Assembly: GCF_017355165.1 (NCBI RefSeq)
Contig: NZ_JADILK010000018.1
Span: 1-64,000 of the forward strand
DNA: 64,000 nt
Source: Bacillus sp. SD075
GTDB taxonomy: Bacteria > Bacillota > Bacilli > Bacillales > DSM-1321
Direction: 5' to 3'
The translations under genes were made by a program, and so were the position numbers. Numbering within the stretch: the first letter of the stretch is position 1; each line of letters starts with the position of its first letter. Below the pieces are notes generated by a model. It searched no databases. It saw only the letters and a list, made by a program, of their open reading frames with translations, and was not told the origin of the DNA. Positions 1 to 14,622 of the stretch are shown one piece after another.

Positions 1-52
1 CCTTGGCCGCTGCCGCTGCCTTTTGCTTCGCTATGTCTTCCTTTTCACTCAT
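1..52 (-). CDS. nuoC: NADH-quinone oxidoreductase subunit C (5' end only)
   Basis: Only the first 17 codons lie in the window. The ATG at 52 directly follows the nuoB stop (TAG at 55-53), and a GGGTGAT Shine-Dalgarno sits inside the end of nuoB. The readable start MSEKEDIAKQKAAAAAK is the Lys/Glu/Ala-rich leader typical of Bacillus NuoC. The protein would be the 30-kDa peripheral-arm subunit of complex I. The call rests on this leader and on position after nuoB; the conserved domain is outside the window. Confidence 0.75.
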   Translation of the reverse strand, partial: MSEKEDIAKQKAAAAAK

Positions 53-565
53 CTATATCACCCGCTTTCCGGTTTTCGCCTCGTAACGGATTTTTTCTTT
101 TAATTTATTGATCCCATAAATGAGCGCAGCTGGGTTTGGGGGACAACCCGGTATATATACATCGACAGGTACAATTTGATCTACACCCTTGACCACTGAG
201 TAAGAGTGGACATAAGGCCCGCCAGCAGTTGCACAGGATCCCATTGCAATAACCCATTTTGGTTCTGGCATTTGTTCGTATAGTCTGCTTATTATGGGAG
301 CCATTTTTTTCGTTACTGTTCCTGAAACAATCATGACATCAGATTGTCTGGGTGATGTCCGAAAAAATGAACCAAATCGGTCCAAATCATAATGTGAGGA
401 GCCGACACCCATCATTTCAATTGCACAACATGCCAAACCGAAAGTCATTGGCCAGAGTGAGTTACTTCTAGCCCATCCTTTTATTTGTTCAAGTGTGGAT
501 AAAAAAATACTATGGCGCATCTCTTCCATTTCTTTAGGGGTAAGTTCATCCAGCTTCAATTCCAC
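53..565 (-). CDS. nuoB: NADH-quinone oxidoreductase subunit B
   Basis: This peripheral-arm subunit of complex I holds the terminal 4Fe-4S cluster N2, which passes electrons to the quinone. The tandem cysteine motif LACCAIEMM (C46, C47), [10 protein letters not shown] (C111) and YIPGCPPNP (C141) supply all four cluster ligands. The frame runs open to an ATG at 586, but the GTG at 565 is preferred. It has an AAGGTG ribosome site 5 nt upstream, and the 170-residue product then has the N-terminal length I recall for Bacillus NuoB. It overlaps the end of nuoA by 10 bp, consistent with translational coupling. Confidence 0.93.
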   Translation of the reverse strand: MELKLDELTPKEMEEMRHSIFLSTLEQIKGWARSNSLWPMTFGLACCAIEMMGVGSSHYDLDRFGSFFRTSPRQSDVMIVSGTVTKKMAPIISRLYEQMPEPKWVIAMGSCATAGGPYVHSYSVVKGVDQIVPVDVYIPGCPPNPAALIYGINKLKEKIRYEAKTGKRVI

Positions 566-930
566 TTTAACACCTTCTTTTTCCATGCGTAGATTAGCCC
601 TAGCATAAGGATCAGGACAAAAAACAGCATTTCAATCAATGCAAACAGCCCGAGTTCATCATAGGCTACCGCCCATGGGTAAAGAAAAACCGTTTCAACG
701 TCAAATATGACGAACATCAATCCAAATAGATAGTACCTGACATTGAATTGAACCCTTGAATCCTGAAAAGGTTCGATTCCACTTTCATAAGTCGTATACT
801 TCATATCTGTCGGTTTATACGGCCTTAGCAGTCGACCAAGAAATAAAGCAATCACAGGTAATAAAATGCCTAGACAAAGGAAAACAAATACAATTAAATA
901 ATTATTTTGGTAAATATGCAGCTGTCCCAT
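556..930 (-). CDS. nuoA: NADH-quinone oxidoreductase subunit A
   Basis: Small membrane-arm subunit of complex I, 124 residues with three hydrophobic segments (roughly residues 10-32, 62-84 and 90-112). The family motif with ESG and a conserved acidic loop ([20 protein letters not shown]) lies between the first and second segments, followed by [15 protein letters not shown] in the second. Two in-frame ATGs exist. The one at 936 abuts the AAGGGAG ribosome site with no spacer, so the ATG at 930 (6-nt spacer) is chosen. This is the first gene of the nuo operon, read from the extended -10 promoter at 1086-1114. B. subtilis has no nuo operon, so this separates the organism from it. Confidence 0.93.
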   Translation of the reverse strand: MGQLHIYQNNYLIVFVFLCLGILLPVIALFLGRLLRPYKPTDMKYTTYESGIEPFQDSRVQFNVRYYLFGLMFVIFDVETVFLYPWAVAYDELGLFALIEMLFFVLILMLGLIYAWKKKVLKWN

Positions 931-1085
931 GTTCATCTCCCTTTATGGATAAATCATGTTAAATGGATGCAATTTAATTTTGCTTGTCTTCTTTTTGGAT
1001 ACCGTTTTAAATATTATGCAGGGTAACATTCTTTTAGAAGTAACGTGAAAGGAGGGGGTATGAAGCAATAGATGTAAGCGTATAC

Positions 1086-1114
1086 ATTATAACATTAGGT
1101 TAAAAGCATGTCGA
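1086..1114 (-). promoter_or_regulatory. sigma-A promoter of the nuo operon
   Basis: On the minus strand: -35 TCGACA (1114-1109), 17-nt spacer, -10 TATAAT (1091-1086) preceded by TG one base upstream (extended -10). The start point falls near 1079, giving a leader of about 150 nt before nuoA. Together with the atp terminator this accounts for the 336-bp gap between nuoA and atpC; nothing else was seen in it. Confidence 0.75.
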
Positions 1115-1213
1115 CGAGTTAAGGATTAATATGGAAAATACTTTACTCTATAATTCGACCTTTTTTTCCTAATTCCGATATTTGTGTCAATACTATTCAA
1201 AAACCTTTTGGAT

Positions 1214-1255
1214 AAAAAAACACCTGATCCTACCACGAATGGTTTGATCAGGTGT
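1214..1255 (-). terminator. Rho-independent terminator of the atp operon
   Basis: A 10-bp stem (ACACCTGATC with GATCAGGTGT), with four further inner pairs around a CGAA loop, is followed on the minus strand by seven T. It lies 17 bp after the atpC stop and upstream of the nuo promoter. Confidence 0.92.
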
Positions 1256-1272
1256 CCCTTCATTTAAAGTTA

Positions 1273-1692
<420 letters not shown>

Positions 1693-1696
1693 TTAA

Positions 1697-3115
<1,419 letters not shown>

Positions 3116-3181
3116 TTATAACGACTATCGAGTTTATGGAACGGCCAAGCTTCGTCCGGGCCGACCGCCCCTTTAATGATT

Positions 3182-4042
<861 letters not shown>

Positions 4043-4080
4043 TCATTCTCACCACCCTTTATAAATTAGTTAGACCTTTA

Positions 4081-6731
<2,651 letters not shown>

Positions 6732-6778
6732 CTATGCTCTTAAACTGTATAAAAACAGGATTGTGGACATAAAGGAAA

Positions 6779-6808
6779 GGCGAAGGTTCACATGGAACGA
6801 ACTTCGCC
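6779..6808 (-). other. Intercistronic hairpin between atpE and atpF
   Basis: GGCGAAGTTC pairs with GAAC-CTTCGCC (one bulged base) around a short loop in the atp mRNA, just after the atpE stop. There is no long T-run after it, so it is not a full terminator. It may act as a 3'-end stabiliser or partial terminator that raises c-subunit dosage; that role is inference. Confidence 0.65.
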
Positions 6809-6833
6809 ATTTTTGAACTTTTTGAAGGTTCTA

Positions 6834-7082
<249 letters not shown>

Positions 7083-7122
7083 TCAAAATTTATTATTTTT
7101 TTAGTTCTAAATGAACTTATAA

Positions 7123-7818
<696 letters not shown>

Positions 7819-7840
7819 CTATATTCACCTCTCTTCCCCG

Positions 7841-8209
7841 CTATCGACGTATTAATTGGATGAAAAAATCTATAAAAATGACAATATAAGCTGTCATTAA
7901 TCCCCATACAACACTTATCAGATGAAAATGCTCCGGAAATTCCAATGCAATGAGTACCGCTAGACCTGCGGATGCCATTCGTGTCATCGTCCCAAGAGAT
8001 TTCGTTTTCTTTCCTTCATCGAGCGCCTGACTGAACTTTTTCATTTTCTGATTGATCAGCCATAAATTGTATAAACTCAAACTCGTACCCAGTATAAGCC
8101 CAGCAAAAACGGCTTGATAACTCGTAAGTCCCCATCCAACAACATAAACCGCCAGAAGAAAAATTATATATTTACTCTGCCTGTTGAACATGATTTTCAT
8201 TTCTGGCAT
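7841..8209 (-). CDS. atpI: ATP synthase subunit I
   Basis: Hydrophobic accessory protein of the atp operon (122 aa, four predicted membrane helices), thought in other bacteria to assist c-ring assembly or ion supply. It lies directly before atpB. Three in-frame ATGs exist (8209, 8200, 8191). 8209 is used because AGGAG is 12 nt upstream; 8200 would give a 4-bp ATGA overlap with the upstream gene and is a serious alternative. The 5' end overlaps the AtpZ-like gene. Confidence 0.88.
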   Translation of the reverse strand: MPEMKIMFNRQSKYIIFLLAVYVVGWGLTSYQAVFAGLILGTSLSLYNLWLINQKMKKFSQALDEGKKTKSLGTMTRMASAGLAVLIALEFPEHFHLISVVWGLMTAYIVIFIDFFIQLIRR

Positions 8210-8400
8210 TTTTCATTTAATCTCCTGAGAAATATTTTCGTACTGAATGAAGCATTGCTTGTAAACCTAGCAAGTCCACAAAGAAGGCCAATTACTAATA
8301 GCAGCGGTTCGAATCTAGGTTCTGACGAGTAAAAGAATATACCGAGCAAAACTGATCCGACTATTTGAGAAAGAATCGCTGACATCAAAGTCAGAGCCAT
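8197..8400 (-). CDS. AtpZ/AtpI-like small membrane protein, divergent
   Basis: A 67-codon first gene of the atp operon. Two hydrophobic stretches (about residues 3-22 and 32-45, with ALTLMSAILSQIVGSVLLGI and LLLVIGLLCGLA) resemble AtpZ, the small two-helix protein encoded ahead of atpI in alkaliphilic Bacillus. The C-terminus (TSNASFSTKIFLRRLNEKCQK) is not AtpZ-like as far as I recall. No good ribosome site precedes the ATG; an in-frame TGA lies four codons upstream, and SPSK between them looks like family sequence. It may be intact but short, or a gene starting to decay. The stop overlaps the second atpI start codon. Confidence 0.6.
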   Translation of the reverse strand: MALTLMSAILSQIVGSVLLGIFFYSSEPRFEPLLLVIGLLCGLARFTSNASFSTKIFLRRLNEKCQK

Positions 8401-8529
8401 TTTAGACGGCGATCATTTGACGTAAGTTGCATCCTCGCGGTTGAATTTGGTGGAGGATAGAAAACATTTCATGCTGTAAAAATCTGCATGCCGGGCTCCT
8501 GAAAACCCTCTCATTTTACATCCTTAGTT

Positions 8530-8558
8530 AGCATACAATAGGCAAGAATCATTGTCAA
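8530..8558 (-). promoter_or_regulatory. sigma-A promoter of the atp operon
   Basis: On the minus strand a consensus -35 TTGACA (8558-8553), exactly 17 nt, then -10 TATGCT (8535-8530). The leader to the AtpZ-like ATG is about 120 nt and contains a weak CATGC/GCATG hairpin. The promoter lies downstream of the subtilase gene, so the atp operon is its own unit. Confidence 0.8.
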
Positions 8559-8666
8559 TGAGTGGTTAGTGAAATTTGTCACAGGTTTGTAATTATTAAC
8601 GAATTGTTCACAAATTATCTTTTTTATACTATTGACATCCTTTTTATTTTACTTATTGTCCTCTGT

Positions 8667-10895
8667 TCACTCAATAAGTAACGTCTTTTCTATCCGATCT
8701 TCCCTTCCGCCCCTTCTCGCAAAGATTATTGCTTTATATACTCCTTTAGGCGGCAAGTTCTTTTTTAATACATCTTTTTTGATCAAACCGGAAGGTGCCG
8801 ATCTCGACCAGTCCAAATATCCAGCGAATTTCAGGCTATCTTCCTCATAAAGAGCAATACCGAATTCTTCAGCCCCTCGCGGAAGGTACATTTCGTATCG
8901 ATATGTGCCTTTCCGGTCCCCTTGTCCAAAGTCAAATCCCATAATCCTTGGATAATCTGGCTCCTCTTTTACATATAAATAAGGAAGGGATATTCTTTTG
9001 GTTCCTTCCATTATAAGAAGATATCCATCAAAGACTCCCTTTTTAAGCTCCGCTGGGTTGACTTGCAGCCCCACTTTAATCTTTTTCTTTTCCTTCGGAT
9101 TCAAAGTAAGGGATTTTGGCAATTCCCAAGTCAGTCCCGTCTCTTTTAACGGGACCATAAAGGAATACTTCCTCTTTTTCGTTCCGGTATTTTCGATGAT
9201 TATCGTTTCATGATGCTCTTCTATTCCTTCTTTTTTTGTATACATTCCAAAGGACAATGAGCTTGGATTCAAGAGCGTGTCCGCTTTTAATGCTTCGTCT
9301 ATCTGGATGCGTCCAGCCCCCTGTTCATACGTGTGATACAATTGATTTACGGATTTCTTCAATGGCTTGGAAGTGCTCATCAATGCAGATTTCACTTGAT
9401 CAGGAGTCCATTCCGGGTGTTTTTGCAAGATTAAGGCGCATGCTCCCGCAACATGCGGCGCGGACATACTTGTTCCATCCAGTGACATATATCCTTTTGG
9501 AATGGTACTTTCAATTTCCACCCCAGGTGCCAATACGTCAGGCTTTATTCCCCATGATACGGTCACCGGTCCCCTTGAGCTAAAATCTGCGAGCCTATCC
9601 TGCTCGTTCTTATAAACAAATTGAACGGTTTTGCTCTGCCCTTGCTCCATGATTTGCTTAAGCTGCAATCCATCTCTTCTATTAATAGAAGCAGCTGGGA
9701 TATTCGTTGCTTTTTCCAGGCTTCCAGTAAAGGTTCCACTCGTATTATTATAAACAATCACCCCTTTTGCACCTGCCTTTTCTGCATTGGATACTTTCTG
9801 CTGGAAGGTAAGTGTCCCACGTTCCATCAAAACAATCTTATCCCTAACATGTTTCAGGTCTTTTTCATAACCCAGTCCTCCATATATGACATCCTCGGAA
9901 AACGTCAGGTTCCATTTTTCGGAGCCTTGAAACAAGGTTAAATGCGATTGATACTTTTTCGATCCAAGGCCGTAAATCATATACGGAACCCTTAAGGGAG
10001 GAGTCGATGCCCCGACGGAAATCGCTTTTTCCGCTGTTCCGGGTGAGCCTACGGTCCATACAGCCGGACCGGAATTCCCGTTTGATGTCACGGCAACAAT
10101 GCCGCTTTCCACAGCCTTATTTAACGCAAGGGAGATAGGTAAATCAGGACCATTGACGTTATTACCAAGAGAGAGATTCAATACATCCACCTTATCCTTC
10201 ATGGCTGACTCAATAGCCTTCAAGACTTGATCTGTATCACCTGCACCACCTGGACCCAAAGCCCGATATGCGTAAATCTCTGCTTCTGGTGCAACGCCTT
10301 TCATTTTTCCATTGGCTGCAATGATGCCCGCCACATGAGTACCATGTAATGTATCCAAGTCGCCTTGATTTTTGGTTTCCATCGGATCTTCATCACCATC
10401 GACCAGATCCTTCCCTCCTTTATAAGCACGTTGCAAATCCGGATGTGTATAATCGATACCGGTATCGATTACCCCTACTTTTACCCCTTTCCCGGTGATC
10501 CGGTGATTCTCCTTATCAAAGAAACCCCTGACCCTGCCTCCTCCTATGTATGGGACACTTTTATCCAACACGGCATGATAACTGGATATTTCTGTTACAG
10601 CCTGAATCTCATCCTCCTTTTTGAGTTGTTCTATTTCATTCATTTTCCCATGAAGGGAAAATCCATTCAGGGCAACCGAATAAACATTCCGTAATTGAAG
10701 GGATGGATATTTTTCAAGAAATTTTTCGATCTTTTTTCGTTGAAACGCCTTATCCATCGTGACAACAACCGTTACTTCTTTAGATTCAGATAGATTTGGT
10801 AAAGGCGGCAGAATGACCGATGCCACTCCCTTTTCATTTTGATAAATAAATATAAAAAGGAAAACTAACACAATGAACGTTTTCTTTCCCAACAT
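8667..10895 (-). CDS. Secreted subtilisin-family serine protease (Vpr-like, S8)
   Basis: Extracellular serine endopeptidase of 742 residues. A hydrophobic signal peptide (about residues 5-24) is followed by an inhibitor I9-type propeptide (about 40-110) and the S8 catalytic domain. The triad is Asp144 in GVIDTGID, His184 in HGTHVAG and Ser476 in GTSMSAPH, with the oxyanion Asn272. A PA domain (about 310-430) is inserted between the His and Ser parts, as in B. subtilis Vpr. A C-terminal beta-rich region follows. The ATG at 10895 is chosen because AAGGGG gives it a 6-nt spacer, while it abuts the ATG at 10901. No clear promoter; it may be read through from mnaA. Vpr identity is by architecture only. 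Confidence 0.9.
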   Translation of the reverse strand: MLGKKTFIVLVFLFIFIYQNEKGVASVILPPLPNLSESKEVTVVVTMDKAFQRKKIEKFLEKYPSLQLRNVYSVALNGFSLHGKMNEIEQLKKEDEIQAVTEISSYHAVLDKSVPYIGGGRVRGFFDKENHRITGKGVKVGVIDTGIDYTHPDLQRAYKGGKDLVDGDEDPMETKNQGDLDTLHGTHVAGIIAANGKMKGVAPEAEIYAYRALGPGGAGDTDQVLKAIESAMKDKVDVLNLSLGNNVNGPDLPISLALNKAVESGIVAVTSNGNSGPAVWTVGSPGTAEKAISVGASTPPLRVPYMIYGLGSKKYQSHLTLFQGSEKWNLTFSEDVIYGGLGYEKDLKHVRDKIVLMERGTLTFQQKVSNAEKAGAKGVIVYNNTSGTFTGSLEKATNIPAASINRRDGLQLKQIMEQGQSKTVQFVYKNEQDRLADFSSRGPVTVSWGIKPDVLAPGVEIESTIPKGYMSLDGTSMSAPHVAGACALILQKHPEWTPDQVKSALMSTSKPLKKSVNQLYHTYEQGAGRIQIDEALKADTLLNPSSLSFGMYTKKEGIEEHHETIIIENTGTKKRKYSFMVPLKETGLTWELPKSLTLNPKEKKKIKVGLQVNPAELKKGVFDGYLLIMEGTKRISLPYLYVKEEPDYPRIMGFDFGQGDRKGTYRYEMYLPRGAEEFGIALYEEDSLKFAGYLDWSRSAPSGLIKKDVLKKNLPPKGVYKAIIFARRGGREDRIEKTLLIE

Positions 10896-10940
10896 AATCA
10901 TCCCCTTAGCAATTATCTTTTCTCAACAACCTTGGAGTAT

Positions 10941-10977
10941 GCAAAAAAAAGGAAAAGCGCGTGGCTTTTCCTTTTTT
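10941..10977 (-). terminator. Terminator after mnaA
   Basis: A self-complementary AAAAAGGAAAAGC / GCTTTTCCTTTTT stem with a short loop overlaps the mnaA stop and is followed by T8 on the minus strand. It separates upp-mnaA from the subtilase gene. Confidence 0.85.
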
Positions 10978-12118
10978 AAGAGTCAAATCTAGTTGGCGGC
11001 ATATTTACTTGCTTAAAATAGTAACGGATGGCTTCCGCTATGCGGACCGAAGCATTTCCGTCCCCATATGGATTTGAAGCTTTGGACATTTTGTCGTGCA
11101 CCTTTTGATCGGTGAGCAATTCATGTGCCAAATTATAGATGGTTTGTTCATCAGTACCCGCCAATCTTAAGGTTCCAGCCGCAATCCCCTCAGGGCGCTC
11201 GGTCGTATCCCTTAAGACCAGTACAGGAACACCAAGTGACGGTGCCTCTTCCTGGATTCCTCCAGAATCAGTCAAAATCAGATAGGCTCTTGAAGCGAAG
11301 TTATGGAAATCCAAAACATCAAGCGGTTCGATCAGATGAATCCTCGGATCGTCCCCGAGAATTTCATTAGCCAATTCCTGAACAAGCGGATTTAAATGAA
11401 CTGGATATACCACTTGAACGTCATCATGTTCCGCAATGATTCTCTTTACGGCCCTGAAGATATTCCTCATGGGTTCCCCTAGATTTTCCCTGCGATGGGC
11501 GGTAAGCAGAATGAGTCTGTCTTCTCCAAGCCCATTTAAAACCGGATGGGAATAAGTGGACCGTACAGTCGTTTTTAAAGCATCGGTTGCTGTATTTCCC
11601 GTCACGAAGATATTATCCTTCTTGTTTTCGTTCAGCAGATTCCCCTCCGCTTTCGAAGTCGGCGCAAAATGCAAATCCGCCATCGTACCGGTAAGCTGCC
11701 GATTCATCTCTTCCGGATAAGGGGAATACTTATTCCATGTACGCAGCCCCGCTTCTACATGCCCAATGACAATTTGATTATAAAAAGCTGCCAGACTTGC
11801 GACAAACGTTGTGGTTGTGTCACCGTGCACAAGAACAATATCAGGCTGAGCTTCCTTCATTACGGAATCAAGACCATTTAATGCTCTTGTTGTAATATCA
11901 GCAAGCGTTTGCCTTTCCTTCATTATGTCCAAGTCATAGTCTGGCTGTATGGAAAATAATTCGAGAACTTGATCTAACATTTGGCGATGCTGAGCCGTAA
12001 CAGCAACGATCGGCTTGAAATATTCTGGGTGTTTTTGAAATTCGAGTACTAAGGGAGCCATTTTGACAGCTTCTGGTCTCGTTCCGAAAATGGTCATGAC
12101 TTTTATCGGTTTGTTCAT
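10976..12118 (-). CDS. mnaA: UDP-N-acetylglucosamine 2-epimerase (non-hydrolysing)
   Basis: Interconverts UDP-GlcNAc and UDP-ManNAc, supplying the ManNAc of the teichoic-acid linkage unit or other surface polysaccharides. Family signatures: MTIFGTRPEAVKMAPL at the N-terminus, HGDTTTT, HVEAGLRTWN, YPEEMNRQ, LTAHRRENLG and LTDSGGIQEEAPSLG. A GTG at 12127 overlaps the GAGGTG ribosome site; the ATG at 12118 has a 6-nt spacer and gives 380 residues, the length of B. subtilis MnaA. It follows upp by 26 bp and is probably cotranscribed with it. Also known as wecB in other bacteria. Confidence 0.95.
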   Translation of the reverse strand: MNKPIKVMTIFGTRPEAVKMAPLVLEFQKHPEYFKPIVAVTAQHRQMLDQVLELFSIQPDYDLDIMKERQTLADITTRALNGLDSVMKEAQPDIVLVHGDTTTTFVASLAAFYNQIVIGHVEAGLRTWNKYSPYPEEMNRQLTGTMADLHFAPTSKAEGNLLNENKKDNIFVTGNTATDALKTTVRSTYSHPVLNGLGEDRLILLTAHRRENLGEPMRNIFRAVKRIIAEHDDVQVVYPVHLNPLVQELANEILGDDPRIHLIEPLDVLDFHNFASRAYLILTDSGGIQEEAPSLGVPVLVLRDTTERPEGIAAGTLRLAGTDEQTIYNLAHELLTDQKVHDKMSKASNPYGDGNASVRIAEAIRYYFKQVNMPPTRFDS

Positions 12119-12144
12119 TCGTGACACCTCAGTTTCTTCCTTCC

Positions 12145-12774
12145 TTATTTTGTGCCGAATAAACGATCTCCTGCGTCTCCAAGACCTGGAACGATATAAC
12201 CATGTTCATTCAGTTTTTCATCAAGACCCGCAATATAAATATCAACATCAGGATGGGCTTCTTTTAATGCTTCTACTCCCTCTGGGGCTGCAATCAAACA
12301 CATGAATTTAATATTGACTGCACCGCGCTTTTTAATGGAATGGATCGCTTCGATGGCTGAACCGCCAGTGGCTAACATCGGGTCAACGACAATGCATTCC
12401 CTTTCTGCCAAATCACTTGGCATTTTCGCATAATATTCAACCGGTTTCAATGTTTCAGGATCACGGTAAAGACCAACATGTCCGACCTTTGCAGCAGGAA
12501 TCAGCTTAATGATTCCATCTACCATCCCTATGCCTGCACGTAAAATCGGGACGATTCCCACTTTTTTACCAGAAAGCATTTTCACTTTCGCTGTGCTTAC
12601 AGGTGTTTGGATTTCCACCTCTTCCAGCGGCATATCCCTCGTGATTTCAAATGCCATCAATGATGCAACTTCATCCACTAGTTCCCGGAATTCTTTTGTT
12701 CCTGTATTTATATCACGTATATAGGCTAATTTGTGTTGAATTAACGGGTGATCGAAAACATAAACTTTTCCCAT
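12145..12774 (-). CDS. upp: Uracil phosphoribosyltransferase
   Basis: Pyrimidine salvage enzyme making UMP from uracil and PRPP (209 aa). The PRPP-binding loop is [12 protein letters not shown], and the uracil-binding end contains [17 protein letters not shown]. The N-terminus [16 protein letters not shown] is typical of Bacillus Upp. TGGAGAG lies 7 nt before the ATG. It is read from its own promoter (12874-12902) downstream of the glyA terminator. Confidence 0.97.
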   Translation of the reverse strand: MGKVYVFDHPLIQHKLAYIRDINTGTKEFRELVDEVASLMAFEITRDMPLEEVEIQTPVSTAKVKMLSGKKVGIVPILRAGIGMVDGIIKLIPAAKVGHVGLYRDPETLKPVEYYAKMPSDLAERECIVVDPMLATGGSAIEAIHSIKKRGAVNIKFMCLIAAPEGVEALKEAHPDVDIYIAGLDEKLNEHGYIVPGLGDAGDRLFGTK

Positions 12775-12873
12775 TTAGCATCTCTCCAATTCCATTGCTT
12801 AGTTTTGCGCTCTTTTATGATTTCCCTAATCGAATAGAAAAATTTTCGTGTCTTTTAAAATTCACTTCAACCT

Positions 12874-12902
12874 ATTTTACAGAAAAATGTTTCAATCTTC
12901 AA
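12874..12902 (-). promoter_or_regulatory. sigma-A promoter of upp-mnaA
   Basis: Minus strand -35 TTGAAG (12902-12897), 17 nt, -10 TAAAAT (12879-12874). The leader is about 95 nt. No PyrR-type or attenuator structure was recognised in it. Confidence 0.6.
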
Positions 12903-12971
12903 TAAAGGTTTAGATGTCAGACCTATTTTCACTATTCGGATTCTTCTAACATACTGATCTTCATGAGGTAC

Positions 12972-13001
12972 AAAAAAAACGCTCCCTTTAAAAAGGGAGC
13001 G
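12972..13001 (-). terminator. Terminator of glyA
   Basis: Nine-base-pair stem CGCTCCCTT / AAGGGAGCG with a 4-nt loop, followed by T8 on the minus strand, 9 bp after the glyA stop. Confidence 0.95.
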
Positions 13002-13010
13002 GCTCCGATA

Positions 13011-14252
13011 TTACAATGAAGGATATAATTCAAATTTGTTCGCTAATGATTCAACACGCTGTTTTGCTTCTTCAAGTTTAGCTGTGTCTTCATTATTCTT
13101 CAAAACAAGTCCGATGATTGCAGCTATTTCGTCCATATCTTCCAATCCGAAGCCACGTGAAGTCACTGCCGCAGTCCCAATACGTATACCACTGGTAACA
13201 AATGGTTTTTCCGGATCATAAGGAATCGCATTTTTATTCACGGTAATACCGATTTCATCCAAAACATGCTCTGCGATTTTTCCTGTTAATCCAGTAGAGC
13301 GCACATCAAGAAGAATTAAGTGATTGTCCGTACCATCAGACACAAGGGTAAACCCTTCTTTCTTCAAACCTTCACCCAAACGTTTGGCATTGTCGATGAT
13401 TTGTTGTGCATACTCTTTAAAATCAGCTTGAAGCGCTTCGCCGAATGCAACAGCCTTAGCGGATATAACATGCATCAATGGACCGCCTTGAATTCCAGGG
13501 AAGATGGATTTATCGATCTTCTTACCGAATTCTTCTTTACAGATGATCATCCCTCCGCGTGGTCCGCGAAGTGTTTTATGAGTAGTTGTCGTTACAAAGT
13601 CAGCATAAGGAATTGGGCTTTGATGTAATCCAGCCGCAACTAAACCTGCAATATGCGCCATATCGACCATTAAATAAGCCCCGACTTCATCTGCAATTTC
13701 ACGGAATCGCTTGAAGTCAATTTCACGTGGATATGCACTTGCACCCGCTACGATCAATTTCGGTTTGTGCTGACGCGCTTTTTCCAATACATCATTGTAA
13801 TCGATACGGTGATCTTTTTCGTCTACACCATATTCAACAAAATTATAGTTAACACCACTGAAGTTAACTGGACTTCCATGTGTTAAGTGACCACCATGCG
13901 AAAGGTTCATCCCAAGCACTGTGTCGCCAGTTTGAAGCACGGTAAAGTAAACGGCCATATTGGCTTGAGCCCCAGAGTGTGGCTGTACGTTCACATACTC
14001 CCCTCCGAAAATTTCTTTCGCACGCTCACGTGCTAGATCTTCAACGATATCTACATACTCACATCCGCCATAGTAACGTTTTCCAGGGTATCCTTCTGCA
14101 TACTTATTAGTCAGGACCGACCCTTGCGCTTCCATGACCGCTTCACTAACGAAGTTTTCAGAAGCAATAAGCTCAATTTTACTTCTTTGACGCCCTAATT
14201 CCAGTTGAATTGCTTTAAACACTTGCTCATCTTGCTTTGCTAAACGATTCAT
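13011..14252 (-). CDS. glyA: Serine hydroxymethyltransferase
   Basis: PLP enzyme converting serine and tetrahydrofolate to glycine and 5,10-methylene-THF, the main one-carbon source for purines and thymidylate (413 aa). The PLP lysine is Lys226 in [29 protein letters not shown] and [10 protein letters not shown] are family motifs. The open frame extends upstream, but GAGGAGG lies 9 nt before the ATG at 14252, which gives [10 protein letters not shown]. It has its own promoter, PurR-like boxes upstream, and its own terminator. Confidence 0.97.
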   Translation of the reverse strand: MNRLAKQDEQVFKAIQLELGRQRSKIELIASENFVSEAVMEAQGSVLTNKYAEGYPGKRYYGGCEYVDIVEDLARERAKEIFGGEYVNVQPHSGAQANMAVYFTVLQTGDTVLGMNLSHGGHLTHGSPVNFSGVNYNFVEYGVDEKDHRIDYNDVLEKARQHKPKLIVAGASAYPREIDFKRFREIADEVGAYLMVDMAHIAGLVAAGLHQSPIPYADFVTTTTHKTLRGPRGGMIICKEEFGKKIDKSIFPGIQGGPLMHVISAKAVAFGEALQADFKEYAQQIIDNAKRLGEGLKKEGFTLVSDGTDNHLILLDVRSTGLTGKIAEHVLDEIGITVNKNAIPYDPEKPFVTSGIRIGTAAVTSRGFGLEDMDEIAAIIGLVLKNNEDTAKLEEAKQRVESLANKFELYPSL

Positions 14253-14362
14253 TCCGTAATTCCTCCTCAAATTATGCGTGATTCGCTTTTTGTATTTATG
14301 TGCAACATGCTTCAAAAAAGCATGAAAAAGCCTTACCAATAATTATTAGAAAATTCTACTCC

Positions 14363-14371
14363 ATTTTAACA
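14363..14371 (-). promoter_or_regulatory. glyA: Extended -10 promoter of glyA
   Basis: Minus-strand TGTTAAAAT gives an extended -10 (TG, one base, TAAAAT). The -35 position (about 14391-14386, TATCAC) is poor, so the TG element or an activator may compensate. The start point would be about 100 nt before the ATG. A CATGCTT/AAGCATG hairpin (about 14306-14324) lies in the leader. Confidence 0.5.
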
Positions 14372-14398
14372 TGTCTAATTTAGAAGTGATAGTCTAAT

Positions 14399-14443
14399 TT
14401 TATCGAACATTAAATGTTTTTTCTTTTAAAAACGTTCGTATTT
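14399..14443. promoter_or_regulatory. glyA: Candidate PurR operator (two inverted PurBoxes)
   Basis: Two 13-mers in opposite orientation, TTTATCGAACATT (14399-14411) and AAATACGAACGTT read on the minus strand (14443-14431), each match 11 of 13 positions of the B. subtilis PurBox AWWWCCGAACWWT. They are 19 nt apart and lie just upstream of the glyA promoter. glyA belongs to the PurR regulon in B. subtilis, so purine control is the natural reading. Confidence 0.55.
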
Positions 14444-14576
14444 AACAACGAAATTATGATAAATAGCTCTTAAATCCTATATTTCATTAGTGAAATAGCC
14501 ATTCTATTTGCACTACAAAGTAAAGATTTTTCTTATGGAGCCTATCTTGAGCTTTTCGATTTTGCTCGCATTCAAT

Positions 14577-14610
14577 CAAAAAACAGCATTCCCCATCCGA
14601 GAAATGCTGT
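14577..14610 (-). terminator. Terminator after ywlG
   Basis: ACAGCATT / AATGCTGT stem with a 12-nt loop and six T on the minus strand, 12 bp after the ywlG stop. Confidence 0.85.
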
Positions 14611-14622
14611 CTCACTTACCCT

